The position numbers and the translations under genes were made by a program. A stretch of DNA of 64,000 bases from contig JASFXZ010000001.1 of the NCBI GenBank assembly GCA_032209605.1, positions 124,001 through 188,000 on the forward strand, read 5' to 3'. The notes under the pieces are model-generated. The model had not been told where the DNA came from, did no database searches, and was given only the letters and a program-made list of their open reading frames with translations. Below, in pieces: positions 33,993 through 46,465 of this stretch (the stretch's first letter is position 1; every line of letters starts with the position of its first letter). The DNA is from Mactromeris polynyma (taxonomy: Eukaryota; Mollusca; Bivalvia; Venerida; Mactridae).

Positions 33993-35465
33993 CCTGGGCT
34001 GTTAGGTATTGTTTTGTCCCCTCCATGTGTATGACCCATTGTCTGTTGGGTATTGTTTTGTCCCCTCCATGTGTATGACCCATTGTCTGTTAGGTATTGT
34101 TTTGTCCCCTCTATGTGTATGACCCATTGTCTGTTGGGTATTGTTTTGTGCCCTCCATGTGTATGCCCCATTGTCTGATAGGTATTGTTTTGTCCCCTCC
34201 CTGTGTATGCCATTGTCTGATAGGTATTGTTTTGTCCCCTCCCTGTGTATGCCATTGTCTGATAGGTATTGTTTTGTCCCCTCCCTGTGTATGCCATTGT
34301 CTGATAGGTATTGTTTTGTCCCCTCCCTGTGTATGCCATTGTCTGATAGGTATTGTTTTGTCCCCTCCCTGTGTATGCCATTGTCTGATAGGTATTGTTT
34401 TGTCCCCTCCCTGTGTATGCCATTGTCTGATAGGTATTGTTTTGTCCCATCCATGTGTATGCCATTGTCTGATAGGTATTGTTTTGTCCCCTCCCTGTGT
34501 ATGCCATTGTCTGATAGGTATTGTTTTGTCCCATCCATGTGTATGACCCAGTGTCTGTTGGGTATTGTTTTGCCCCCTCCATGTGTATGCCCCATTGTCT
34601 GATAGGTATTGTTTTGCCCCCTCCATGTGTATGCCCCATTGTCTGACAGGTATTGTTTTGTCCCCTCCATGTGTATGCTCCATTGTCTGAAAGGTATTGT
34701 TTTGCCCCCTCCTTGTGTATGCCCCATTATCTGATAGGTATTGTTTTGTCCCCTCCATGTGTTTGCCCCATTGTCTGATAGGTATTGTTTTGCCCTCTCC
34801 ATGTGTATGCCCCATTGTCTGATAGGTATTGTTTTGCCCCCTCATTGTGTATGCCCCATTGTCTGATAGGTATTGTTTTGCCCCCTCCATGTGTATGCCC
34901 CATTGTCTGACAGGTATTGTTTTGTCCCCTCCATGTGTATGCCCCATTGTCTGAAAGGTATTGTTTTGCCCCCTCCTTGTGTATGCCCCATTATCTGATA
35001 GGTATTGTTTTGTCCCCTCCATGTGTTTGCCCCATTGTCTGATAGGTATTGTTTTGCCCTCTCCATGTGTATGCCCCATTGTCTGATAGGTATTGTTTTG
35101 CCCCCTTATTGTGTATGCCCCATTATCTGATAGGTATTGTTTTGTCCCCTCCATGTGTTTGCCCCATTGTCTGATAGGTATTGTTTTGCCCTCTCCATGT
35201 GTATGCCCCATTGTCTGATAGGTATTGTTTTGCCCCCTCATTGTGTATGCCCCATTGTCTGATAGGTATTGTTTTGTTCCCTCCATGTGTATGCACCATT
35301 GCCTGATAGGTATTGTTTTGTCCCCTCCATGTGTATGCCCCATTGTCTGATAGGTATTGTTTTGCCCCTCCATGTGTACGCCCCGTTTTCTGATAGGTAT
35401 TGTTTGTCCCCTCCATGTGTTTGTCCCATTGTCTGATAGGTATTGTGTGTTCCCTCCATTTTTGT
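33993..35465. repeat. 42/44-bp tandem array, about 34 units
   Basis: Unit: ttgtctgataggtattgttt, tgtcccctccatgtgtatgc plus ca or ccca. The 34190-34540 part uses a 42-bp form; the rest a 44-bp form with a six-unit (264-bp) higher-order repeat between about 34580 and 35240. Confidence 0.95.
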
Positions 35466-36090
35466 CATCTCCCTTAGGGTGAATTTCCCTTGTCTTTTAC
35501 GTAGATCCGTCTAGTGAAGTTCGGCATTACGACTATAGTCCTCCTTGCTCTATAGATTGTTATTTTTATTAGTCGACCATAATAATTCTCGTTTCCTCTT
35601 CACAAAATTGTAACACCATCTGCGTACTACTGTGGTTTATTTGTTGCTTTTATTTCCAGACGTTAGTGTCCTTAAGCAAGTTACGGTTTACTCTGCTTAT
35701 ATTGTATCATTGTTTGATGCAGAGGTATAGACATATAATTGTATCGTTGTAGTGAGAATAAAACCAAGTTTAATTACAATTCAAAGTTTTCCATTGAGTG
35801 ATCACGCAATGAATGCATGCAAACGGCCGCATTTTCATTTATAGAACAATCGTTTTGCGGTGATTAACCAGCTCCATATTGTTATAAAATGATGATGGAA
35901 TGGAACAAACCTGTTTGATATTGTAGTTGATATTAATCTGGAAATCAGTAGAGAATAGCAATACAATGAATAATTCATTAGGAAAACATGTTTATTTAAA
36001 TACTCAATACATGCTATATCAAAAATCGATGTCATTTAAGCGCTTTATATGCTACGTTGGTCGACAGTTTTGAGATCTCGGTCCGGAATT
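35466..36090. other. No feature seen
   Basis: AT-rich single-copy sequence. Confidence 0.5.
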
Positions 36091-36402
36091 ACAGTCGGAC
36101 CTCGGTCATTCGAATTTCAATATGATGTCAGTGCTACCTCTGGATTCGCTACTTGGTCATTATTCAAATATTTAGAAAACTCGAATAACGATGTACGAGT
36201 TGGCTCGTTATTAGACTCCTGATATGTATTCGCCACGGTAATGTTCGAATGTTGATGCCAGGGCTAGCTCTGGGTTCGATTTAAGATATGTATTCAAAAA
36301 TATAAGTCGAATAACGATGTCAGTGCTGGATCTGTATTCAATCTGGGTCGGTATTTAATGTTGATGTACGATGTACGATTGTCGCGCCAACTTCACTCAA
36401 CT
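36091..36402 (+). repeat. Dispersed repeat E, solo copy with family C-like left end
   Basis: Opens cagtcggacctcggtcattc after TA, then shows two cycles of the tcagtgct-tagctctg-ttcg motif and ends gtcgcgccaacttcactcaa. Confidence 0.7.
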
Positions 36403-36870
36403 CAATACTGAGACTTATTTTTACACTCACTCTAAGATTCACACTCAAGTCTCTCAAAGAGATTCAAATGACATTCAGTTAACATTTTAATCCATTTTAC
36501 TCAATCAAAAATCAAAACTCAGTTCGGCAGAGTATTTTTTGACTTCTGAGGACTGAGTGCATACTGGTGAGTATCTGTTTTAATTTCGGGTCCAAGTGGC
36601 TGTCCCCTATTCGTTTAGGATCTTCGACGCATTTCAGATAAATGAGGGGTTGATAGGATGACATTTATTGCGCAATTTATATGGAAGTTATTTCTTTACG
36701 ACGTATATTGTCATCTTCAGAATATACACAATTATCACATAACTTGCACTCCAGGAGTGGCATAAAGCAGTGACATAAATATCATATGTAACTAGTTACA
36801 TAAATAGCCGAATCACAGCACTATTTAAAGTCTATTTAAAGACTGAAAACAATCTATTTATGGTGTTATG

Positions 36871-37005
36871 TGATAAATAGAATCTTACATTCGTGCTTAT
36901 TTGATATTGTTTTTATGAAACTCGTCGACTGAAACTAATATTCAGTCGACTCGTTTCATAAAAACAGTATCAAATAAGCACTCATGTAAGATCCTCTATT
37001 TATAC
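36871..37005. mobile_element. Near-perfect 135-bp palindrome (MITE)
   Basis: The arms gcttatttgatattgttttt and aaaaacagtatcaaataagc, with flanking gtcgactgaa/ttcagtcgac, pair over about 60 bases around a loop of only about 6 bases. Confidence 0.75.
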
Positions 37006-38820
37006 CATTCTGTTGTTTACATAACTCGTGTATTAAATAGTATATAATCATATCACTGTACTAAGTGAAAACAGAGTATTAGTTTAGTTTGTTTTGAGCT
37101 TATTTATTTTTCATAAAGTGCGATACAAGGTATAAAAGGTCATACCAATATATCTCGATGACTACTTCATGAATTATTGACAAGAACACGTGGCTGATAC
37201 AGGGTCCCGAGTAATTCATTGAACGAATAATAAGAACCATCGTTATCGACCCAGTACAAGTAAAAATATGAACTGAAATAACATGAAAATGGTGAAATGT
37301 TTAGGGACCAGTCAGTTGAACACACCGGACACTTTCCCCGTAAAATATCTACTTGTATAGATAATTTTACAACAATATTTTTCCTTTTCATTAAACATTT
37401 TTGTGGAAAGATAGGGCTATGCCAAATAAACAACTTTTAATTAATGACCTTTTGTTTATTCAAACATTTGGTACTATTGTTTCATGATATATCTTTTAAA
37501 TAGGTAATAACTTCCTCTAAGATTCTTTACTACAGGTCTTATAATTTAAATTGTGTTGAGACGATTGTACGTATATTCTTCACATGGATTTGGCTTTAGT
37601 AAGATTGCGACATATCATTACCAAAAGCGGGTACCATAATACAACTATATAGAGTTACAATGAGGCATTCATTCGAGTAATTTGCCTGTTACATTTATTA
37701 CTACATAATCAGTACATGTATTTATATCGCCAATATTGATGAATATTCGTCTTCAGCATCAGGGAAGAGCAGTTGTTATTATATCAAATATATCATACTC
37801 CATATCATTGTGAATTTACAAAATATTAGTCCCCTATATTAAAAGAAAGTAATTTTTTATTTTCTTATTTCACTTTCATTCTATTTGCACAAACTATAGA
37901 AGTATCTCTGTTTTGCCTCAAACAGAGTTCGTTTCAATTCAGCGTCAAATTCATTACAGAATTGATTTTGTTTATTGTAAAAAAAACATCAATGTTTACA
38001 CGCAAGATCTAATTGTGTAATGTTGATAAATATATTAAATGTTATGTTCTGAATGGGAGAACTTTATAAAGCTCAATACCAGATATCAGGCTGAATTAAA
38101 TGCAGAAACGGTAGCGAGAGACTGACATAAGTGTTGATAGTGCTTGATACACACTTTGTGTACGGTCAGATCGATACCGTCATGGCGGCTATGATAGCTC
38201 TGAATTTCTCCGTTTGTAGAACACCGTAGGATATCCACTAATGGATATATGTTCAATCTGTCAGCTAAACAAACCGATATGTTTCTATTTTGTGGATAAA
38301 TGGAACTATTAAATATATGTGTATTGAGGAATAATGCGCGGTGTGTTCCACAAACGTTGTCAAGGCAACGAATTGCCATGAATATATGAGGCGTTGGTCG
38401 TGTATTTACGTTTGTGTCGTTTGAAAAAAAAAGTAATATATGTGCGCAGTGATGTTTACGACGACTTCAGGCATTTTGTCGCGTTAAATCTATACTCAAG
38501 GACTGAGGGGAATATGTGGATTGGAATATAGAATACAGGTGTCAAATTTACAAGGATCTGCTAGGAAACATACAATTAATAGTGCGTGTAACATGTGTGG
38601 ATACGTCGCTTGTTTTATTCCAGATATTTGTCGATCCGGTGTCAGTGAATTAGAGTGGAAAAGTCTTAATAATCATTGTTCAATGTTCACGATCCCTACA
38701 ATTATGCCCAAGTAGAATTACTGCAAAAATGAGGTTGTTGTAGAGATGTTTTCTGAATAAGGAAGACACCATAATTAATTGATCGGAGAAGGAAACGAAT
38801 CATGTTGTGAGTATATGGAC
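37006..38820. other. Upstream flank of the ARRDC gene
   Basis: No repeat family recognised. Open frames at 38086-38379 (minus) and 38521-38715 (plus) lack supporting context. Any distal promoter elements would lie here. Confidence 0.4.
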
Positions 38821-38828
38821 TATATAAG
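38821..38828 (+). promoter_or_regulatory. Candidate TATA box of the ARRDC gene
   Basis: TATATAAG lies 41 bases before the ATG at 38862. A start site about 30 bases downstream would leave a leader of only about 10 bases. GAATATTC, two heat-shock half-sites, overlaps its 3' flank. The ATG context AGCATGG is good (A at -3, G at +4). Confidence 0.4.
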
Positions 38829-38861
38829 AATATTCTGCAGACGTTTGATACCATTACAAGC

Positions 38862-38976
38862 ATGGCGGTGACAGCCATTGATTTAAATCTAGAAAGTGAT
38901 GAACTTGTGTTTTATTCTGGACAAAGAATAAAGGGAGCGTTAGTTGTACAAATCTCATTGCCTATCATAATAGCCG
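38862..38976 (+). CDS. ARRDC-like exon 1 (start codon)
   Basis: Begins at ATG in a favourable context and encodes 38 residues plus one base. YSGQRIKGALVV corresponds to the second and third strands of the arrestin N domain. The donor ccg|gtaagt is strong. An old inverted-repeat element lies just inside the intron. Confidence 0.8.
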
Positions 38977-41900
38977 GTAAGTACATTGCAACATCTACAA
39001 TACGACCTCCCTTGGTTCTGAAGAATGTCGGTCTTATTAATGAGATGGTCTGAGTTAAAATATAGAAGAAAAATTACAAAACTGATCCTTCCAAATACGG
39101 TCTTAATGATGGGGTGGTGTTAATTTCGTGGTGGTCTTCAAGTGAGATTTCACCGTAATCTCAAAAGTAAGGATTAATTACAACGCTTACAATTGTGTAT
39201 TCTTTTTGATATACTGTCTGGTGATTGAGTGCGAATCAGAGATTTGAGTTAATTAGCCTTGAATTTAACCGTTTAAGTATAAGCAATAGGCACTGCATAT
39301 ATACATTCATAATGATAGTCAAATCTCAAAGAACTTGATAGTTATATTTAGGAAATAAGACATTATATATGCTCATGATTTCACACGAACAAGTATATAC
39401 TTATATTGATATATATACATACACATATACACTCAACTGCTTTTCTAATTGTTCTCTTTTAATATTATCATACTTTTTAAAATAAATACAGAGAAATATA
39501 AATAGACAAACATTGTTTTACTTCATTCTTACCCAGTTTTACTTCATTCTTACCCAGTTTTACTTCATTCTTACCCAGTTTTACTTCATTCTTACCCAGT
39601 TTTACTTCATTCTTACCCAGGCCATAAGCCTTTGAAATCCAAAATTCCCACTTGATTGTACAAAAAAGTCGACCAGTAAAGATTTCTATCAAAATAATAA
39701 AATGCAGAAATGTGGGATGATCATATACAAGCATGCATACTCTCACAGAAAGTGTATCAAAATGAACACCCTACACTCATGGTAAGCATTGCCATCCCCT
39801 TGGCACATTAAATAAGACTTTATATCACTAGATCACCGCTCTTTGAACCACGCTTATCTTTCTAGTAATATTATCAGCTTCAACGATACGATAGGACGAT
39901 ACGATATCATGTATTGCATAACACATGTTGCAATATTTATTGCAAACAAAAGTCAATACAACTACATGTATACAATAACAATATCGAGGAAATACATGGT
40001 TTTTCAAAGAACATCACAAATAAATGGCTTCCCGTCAGAAGATAATTAGCATCAATAATGTATAATATATGTGTGAATGCCAATAATATATAATACATGT
40101 GTGAATGCCAATAATGTATAATACATGTGTGAATGCCAATAATGTATAATACATGTGTGAATGCCAATAATGTATAATACCTGTGTGAATGCCAATAACG
40201 TATAATATATGTGTGAATGCCGATAATGTATAATACCTGTGTGAATGCCAATAATGTATAATATATGTGTAAATGCCAATAATGTATAATACATGTGTGA
40301 ATGCCAATAATGTAAAATATATGTGTGAATGCCAATAATGTATAATATATGTGTGAATGCCAATAATGTATAATATATGTGAGAATGGTTGTGTTATGAA
40401 GGCGTGTTTATGACCATCTCATCTGTCTATATAAAGCCTATCTATGGTCATCACCTTGTCGTGTATACTCGATATTCTTTCCTACAACAATGATTAAGGG
40501 ACTCGGGGCTGGGTTCCAGCTGGGTCTTGTGTTCGAAACCTGCCTTGGACTGGGTAACAATCCCTGAATTAGGGCCCTAGTACTAGCTGGTAACTTATTT
40601 GAACATCGATGTTAAATAAATATATTTACAACTCCAATTATAACTTTACAGACATGCTTGCGTGTATCCTTAGCGCGACACACAAAGAGGCGGAATAAAA
40701 ACAATCTTATTCGAAACACCTTTGAGAATAGCGCACGTTACACGCCATAGATCAACAGCGAGAAGTTACGAGTGAGAACAATTACATGCTATTACATTTA
40801 TATAAGCAGATTTCTACTTAAAACCAATACTACTGTGCACACACCACGTGGCATACGTACGAAAATGATGTCATCCCTGTTGAAGACTGCCATGGTGTTT
40901 AAATCGATACGCTCATTCTTTCAACAAATGTCGGAAAACACGAGTCACGGTACTAAAAACATTATCAAACATGTAAAAGTCGAGAGAATTAATTATTGGC
41001 TTTTTTTTGTATTGAATGGGTTCTTCATGTCTCATTTATTATGCAATATTTCGTGATCGAAAACAATGAATATAAGGCTTTGATGTAGAAAATCGATTAA
41101 AGTGTATCCATTTACACACGCTTCTGTCCTTTATGAGTTAAATTAATAATTAACATTTTCTATAAAATTGTGATGAATTCATACAATGCTTATAGAAGCC
41201 TCCCCTAAGTCCACCTTTGCGGAACAAAAATCCAAACAGTCCTTGTGTGTTGCATGAGGGAGGGTGCAAGATATTGCTATTCAAACCAACAACCTCGGGG
41301 TTTGGCGCGCGGTATTTTATCCCTGACGCTGTCGTGCCCAATTCGTGCAACCTTGCAATGTGTGTCCAACTATTAGATACTTGGATATTTTGTTCAGTTT
41401 GTTTGCAATAACAACTGAATAATTTGAAAGAATAATTATCACATTACGTTTCTGTTTGTATAAAAAAAATGATAACCTTAGAACGACCAACGCTGCTACA
41501 ATATAATGCTTCTATTCCATACCTCTTTGGACACCCACACGTAACGTATCTTTGTCTGTTCCGCTAAGAGAAAGCACTGTGATACAACGAAACTTTTCAT
41601 AACTGTTTTTTCGGCTTTGCCGTACTAACATGGTTTTGCTATTTGCATATCAGTGTTGTGTAAACTAATCAAATCTTACGTTAACCACCAAGGCAATTTC
41701 TCTTCAACCGAACAACGTTTGTAACCTTGACGCGGATTGGTTAACCTTTCGATAAAGGATACGTTACCTTTCCGAAATCCATTTTGGCACATCTCAGCAT
41801 TTTTTATGTTGCACAACAAACCTTAACCTTCAAATTGCGCAGACCATCTTTTTTCAAGATATTTCTTGTTTTTCTGTTCTATTTATATGCAAAATGTGAT

Positions 41901-44900
41901 TTTGTCCTAAAAATATCACTGGGTATCTTTTGTCTGTTCTTTCTTCCAGTATTTGTAATTTGATTTAAATGTGTTCGAAAACAAAGTCTAAGACGGTAAA
42001 ACTTCTGTTTTGCATAAATCACTTGATACTGGTGAAGATCCCGGGAGAAATGTCTTTAACGCGGCTACAGAAGAAGACAGATTGTGGTATTAAATTGGAT
42101 TATATATATTGATCCAATCGTTGTCATTCCAGTTATCAGCGACTATACGCTACATTGAATCCAGAAAATATAAGTGTACTGAATTTGTTAGGATTCTGAA
42201 AGCACTTTAATATCGAGTTATCGAAAACGAAGAAGAGTCTATGAACGCTTGAGCTGATAAACAAACGGAAATGTAGGGACAATAAAATGAAAGTAAATAC
42301 CACACTTTATCGTGTTTTATACACGTACATGTAAACTGAACCACTTCTGTAATTATTCACCTCACGTTTCTGATGTTTTTCAATTTGGATGGACGGTTTG
42401 ATATGATAAGCAGATATTGTATACAATAATGAGCGAATTTTGGTTTTCAAATGCCTATTGTATGGGTCAGAAAAAAGTTTGTATATTTAGTATATTTATA
42501 TTTCGTAGTAACTATACGAGAAGGTATGACGAAATAAGAAGTAGCCAATTTGAAAGGTATATGTGTGTACAGTAAAACCTCACTGAAAGATCACCTTAAT
42601 AATAAAGCCATCTCAAAATTAAGAACACAATTTTTTCAAGTCCATTTTCACTATTTTTGGTCTTAATTCAACCACAACATTAAGACCGTCTCATTAAGAA
42701 GACCGGTTTTCAAGGGTCCCACCGCTAGTCTTATTATTGAGGTTTCCTGTTTATTTATTCATGTTAGTGATTCGATGCTATAAGTGTTATACCAAGTAAA
42801 CTTTACAAAACCACCAAAAAAATACGAACACCTCAATGAAAAGAACTTATTATCGTGGGCCAGTTTTCAATATTTTTCTACCACAGATAAACTCAATAAT
42901 CAGACAACCTCATTAATAATACTGACATTCTTGTGAACTACTTGTTATCATATTACTGAAAATGCTCTGTATATTTCTTTACTTGATTAACAATCATTGT
43001 TCAAGATCAATATAATGTTATGATCGTATTTGATTTTTTGCCATGTCTTAAGCGGCAACGAAATTCTCTATTAAATAAATAAACTCAAGCACTCGAGCAC
43101 TTATTTATTTATATACTTAACATAGGAACTTGCGTGTGTGTTCCATTATGCTATCTACAACCACTTAATTGTTTCAATTTCAAGTACAATTGTTTTAGAT
43201 TTAAACCATTACTGCTTAGTCGAAGGTAAGAGTTGTCGTGGCCGAGTGGTTAAGGCGATAGACTAGAAATCTATTGGGATCTTCCCGCGCAGGTTCGAAT
43301 CCTGCCGACAACGTAATAATTTTGGGGAAATTATTTAAACATTTTAATGAAAAATATAATTATTTTTTTAAAATGTAATACATAAAATGATAAATAACAT
43401 TTTTCACATTGTGATTATCTAGCAAAGATTACGTTGTATATAAATATATAAATAACGATATTATAAAAATATACATAAAAAATGCGTTGTCGGCAGGATT
43501 CGAACCTGCGCGGGAAGATCCCAATAGATTTCTAGTCTATCGCCTTAACCACTCGGCCACGACAACTTCATAGTGTGATCTCTTCGAATGTTGATTATTA
43601 TTTTATGTGGGTATAACTCAAATTCGCTATTTCTTTCATTATTGTGTTTACCTAAATATCGATTATAGGGGTGTTGTATACAACCAATTCATCTGTTCAT
43701 AATTGAAAATATGATTTAAACAATCTTCACACCTATACCCAATATAATGGATAAATCGATAATGAAAGCCTTATCGAATTGGATTTATAACATTGTTATC
43801 ACTATCAAATATATCACATATGATTTTGAAACGGGTAAATTTTCCTTTTTGTCGTTTATTAACGATTTTTTTTCTGTTCAAAACACGCCTTAAATGTTAA
43901 CAATGTATATTAAACGTTTGATTTTAAAATGTAAGTGATAATTGAGTATGGTAGGTAATACTGTATCATTCAGTGTCATCTATGAACTGTAAAAATAATC
44001 ATACTAAATATATTAAGGTTCATTTTTTAGGCGTAGCTTAATACGCACATGAAAGTTAAATGTAGTGCATCGCACCGGATAAACTTACTACATTTTCGTT
44101 TTTTTAAAGCAACTTAATTGACACATAACACCTGCTAGTGTCTTTCACAATATATTAATTAGTAACACAAGTTGTTCTGTTTAACATATAAACAAAAACT
44201 GCCCCCTCCGTAAAATATTAGCATCGCAAGTCATTCTGTTTAACATATAAATAATAACTGCCCCCTCCGCAAAATATTAGGAACGCTCTAATTTCCTCAA
44301 CATATGAACATATCCAATAGCATGCCATATAACGTGACTTATTTATATAATATAACACCCTCCTCAAGTTCTTGACACGTGATGTCACGTGATCATGATA
44401 AACTATAAATTTGATTTACTGGTGACGGCTGTTATCTCTTAGGTGCAGACCTACAAGGATTTACATAAGTATTCAACTCAATGAATTGTAGTTAAACTGA
44501 AAGTTTTAAAATGGTGTTAAATGACACTCAATCACAACGAAAGTACGCAGCTAAGCGAATACTGATTTGCAGAATTCTACAAACATTTATTTAGTTACAG
44601 AATGTCTCTTATTAGTGCTGACAGTAGTTACAGTATGTATCTTGCTAGTGCTGACCGTAGTTACAGTATGTATCTTGCTAGTGCTGACCGTAGTTACATC
44701 ATGTCTCTTATTAGTGCTGACAGTAGTTACAGCATGTCTCTTATTAGTGCTGACAGTAGTTACAGTATGTATCTTGCTAGTGCTGACAGTAGTAACAGTA
44801 TGTATCTTGCTAGTGCTGACAGTAGTAACAGTATGTATCTTGCTAGTGCTGACCGTAGTAACAGTATGTATCTTGCTAGTGCTGACAGTAGTAACAGTAT

Positions 44901-46022
44901 GTATCTTGCTAGTGCTGACAGTAGTAACAGTATGTATCTTGCTAGTGCTGACAGTAGTAACAGTATGTATCTTGCTAGTGCTGACAGTAGTAACAGTATG
45001 TATCTTGCTAGTGCTGACAGTAATAACAATATGTATCTTGCTAGTGCTGACAGTAGTAACAGTGTTACTTCAGCGGCTGCTACCACTCCCGTCTTTATGA
45101 TTGGTTCATGATGTATGTATGAACTTGTACTTACATCTATTCCCGCATCCACAGCTATGAATGCTGTTGATGGTATTAATTAACACGCACCAAAGGTTAA
45201 CATGCTTGTGTTTATATATACACTTCCTATGAACTTTACCCTTACACCCTTACACAGTCTTAATTAACCAGAGCGTGTATTAATGTAATTAGATTTATTG
45301 CTACTTATTACTTCGCTGAATTTTTCATGTCGATATTAATTCGGACGCTTAATATAATTTCAAACAAAACGACGAATGCACGGCAAGTAATTACTCCAGG
45401 ATGTGTATTGTGGAAACGCAAATAATCAATATTAGGTCTGTGAACTTGAATTACTCGTTTGCTGACTCGATTATACATTTTATCATGGAAATGAACATTT
45501 TGAGAATTCAGTGCAAGACTACTGCAGCTTCCATATAAATACATACGAGTTAGGATAGTCTTGCGTTGAACCCTCGATTTTGAATGTAACACTAAAATTG
45601 TTAGTTATATCAATATTAGTATGATATAACAATCGGTCTGTTATCGACATATAGTTGTTTCTGTTTGTGTATCAACAGCCGTACAGGAAATTTATATCTA
45701 TGAGCAAGCAGTCAGTTGTATATAAACTTGAATGATTGATAAACGAGTTCGCAGTTCGAGTTTCACGTCAGGGAGGTTAATGTACATTTCAATCCAACAC
45801 AAACCATTTTATAGGAAATCTTTATATACAATAGTACTGTACATTGTTCGTATTTTGCTTCTGAAGTTTTATTTGTTTTATTTTCAGGAATTGAAGTGCG
45901 GTTTCGCGGAGCCGCGCGCGCGAAATGGAATGAGTCAGTTCAAAACGGTCCGCATCGCACGGATATAGAACACGAAAAGGAAGAGATATATTTTGATGAC
46001 AGATTTTGCTTATGGGGCCGAG
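38862..46022 (+). CDS. Arrestin domain-containing protein (ARRDC-like), first two coding exons, 3' incomplete
   Basis: Alpha-arrestins are cytosolic adaptors that link receptors and transporters to ubiquitin ligases. Exon 1 (38862-38976, donor gtaagt) and exon 2 (45888-46022, acceptor ttttcag, donor gtacgt) join through a split Gly codon. They give 83 residues plus one base of the next codon: an N-terminal strand IDLNLESDELVFYSGQRIKG, a second strand ALVVQISLPI, then GIEVRFRGAARAKWNE and IYFDDRFCLWGR. The pattern F/Y-x-G-Q, G-x-V/L-V, G-I-x-V-R-F-x-G-x-A, K-W is the hallmark of the arrestin N domain in ARRDC2/3/4-type proteins. The rest of the N domain, the C domain and the PPxY tail should lie downstream; I found no convincing third exon up to 64000. 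Intron 1 is 6.9 kb. Confidence 0.85.
38993..39155. mobile_element. Degenerate MITE family A copy
   Basis: Diverged ends (acgacctcccttggtt ... gtcttcaagtgagatttcac) just 3' of the ARRDC exon 1 donor. Confidence 0.55.
39518..39620. repeat. 21-bp tandem array, 5 units
   Basis: Perfect units of ttacttcattcttacccagt plus t, in the ARRDC intron. Confidence 0.95.
40049..40382. repeat. 28-bp tandem array, 12 units
   Basis: Unit: aatgccaataatgtataata then catgtgtg, in the ARRDC intron. Three different reading frames cycle, so long minus-strand ORFs appear by chance. Confidence 0.95.
40495..40625 (+). mobile_element. SINE-like, diverged S1 relative
   Basis: gtgttcgaaacctgcc (B box) followed by agctggtaactta and the tail acatcgatgttaaataaata. 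Confidence 0.45.
41605..41875. repeat. Dispersed repeat F, copy 2
   Basis: Same words and order as 22495-22735, with an extra stretch of about 70 bp before gtaaccttgacgcgg. In the ARRDC intron. Confidence 0.7.
42570..42749. mobile_element. MITE family A copy
   Basis: Starts cagtaaaacctcactgaaag after TA and ends attgaggtttcctg. A second, very old copy follows at about 42800-42930 (cctcaataatcagacaacct-like stretches). Confidence 0.8.
43232..43313 (+). tRNA. tRNA-Ser (anticodon AGA)
   Basis: 82-base class II tRNA. The acceptor stem GTTGTCG pairs with CGACAAC, followed by a discriminator G. The A box is TGGCCGAGTGG and the B box GGTTCGAATCC. The anticodon stem ATAGA/TCTAT carries loop CTAGAAA with AGA at 43265-43267. 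A long variable arm fits serine. A TTTT terminator follows within about 10 bases. No intron. Confidence 0.95.
43485..43566 (-). tRNA. tRNA-Ser (anticodon AGA), inverted copy
   Basis: Exact reverse complement of the plus-strand gene over all 82 bases, so the same stems, boxes and anticodon apply. Downstream on its own strand is a T6 run, a good Pol III terminator. The two genes face each other tail to tail, 171 bases apart, inside the ARRDC intron. Confidence 0.95.
44168..44285. repeat. Two-unit tandem duplication, 59 bp
   Basis: Two copies of ttctgtttaacatataaa followed by aactgccccctcc and aaaatattag. Confidence 0.8.
44599..45066. repeat. 33-bp tandem array, 14 units
   Basis: Unit: atgtatcttgctagtgctga, cagtagtaacagt. 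Unit length divisible by three leaves several frames open (MYLASADSSNS in one). No splice or promoter context supports translation. In the ARRDC intron. Confidence 0.95.
45888..46022 (+). CDS. ARRDC-like exon 2
   Basis: Pyrimidine-rich acceptor tttattttcag and donor gtacgt. GIEVRFRGAARAKWNESV continues the arrestin fold. The acidic loop TDIEHEKEEIYFDD precedes LWGR, as in ARRDC proteins where this loop leads to YF/YL...W. GC content is clearly above the surrounding intron (gcggagccgcgcgcgcg). Confidence 0.82.
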
Positions 46023-46247
46023 GTACGTAGATTTGTATATCGCTACTGTTGGTTAAGGTTGTGAAATACTAACTCCATTCATTCAAATTTGCTACATTCC
46101 ATCCCGGGTACATCCCGTCACCCAGTGAAGCGCCAGAGAAATGAAACGTTTATTTCGCATCGGGGATAGAGTTTGAGTCAATCTTATGGTTTCCGGCATG
46201 GAATTTAGTCATTTGGGGTCAAGGAACGATCACTTAGTTTAAATATA

Positions 46248-46450
46248 TGCATATAACATCGATTGTGAAAAAATGTCTTACAGCTTATTCTAATCACTCT
46301 CGATAACTGCTTCCTGGCTACCAACCAGTACTCACACCAAATTTAGGGATGGTGAAGTTCGTGATCAACCCCCGCTCATTGGGGGGTTCGAACTCACGAC
46401 CTTTGGATTAGGAGTCAGGCGCCCTGTCCCTCGATCACTGTGCCTCACTG
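46248..46450 (-). mobile_element. tRNA-derived SINE (family S1)
   Basis: On the minus strand: A-box/B-box head with ggtcgtgagttcgaac, body ccctaaatttggtgtgagta, tail ttcacaatcgatg. Confidence 0.75.
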
Positions 46451-46465
46451 GAAGTTCATAGATAT

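Noticed and set aside
34111..35373. 420-codon minus-strand ORF and its overlapping frames
   Set aside because: Lies wholly in the 42/44-bp array; the 44-bp unit merely cycles through open frames.
38086..38379. 97-codon minus-strand ORF
   Set aside because: Composition is acceptable, but I see no family, no poly(A) signal and no splice support.
44567..45111. ORFs of 169-177 codons (MYLASADSSNS repeats)
   Set aside because: 33-bp minisatellite in the ARRDC intron, open in three frames; no coding context.
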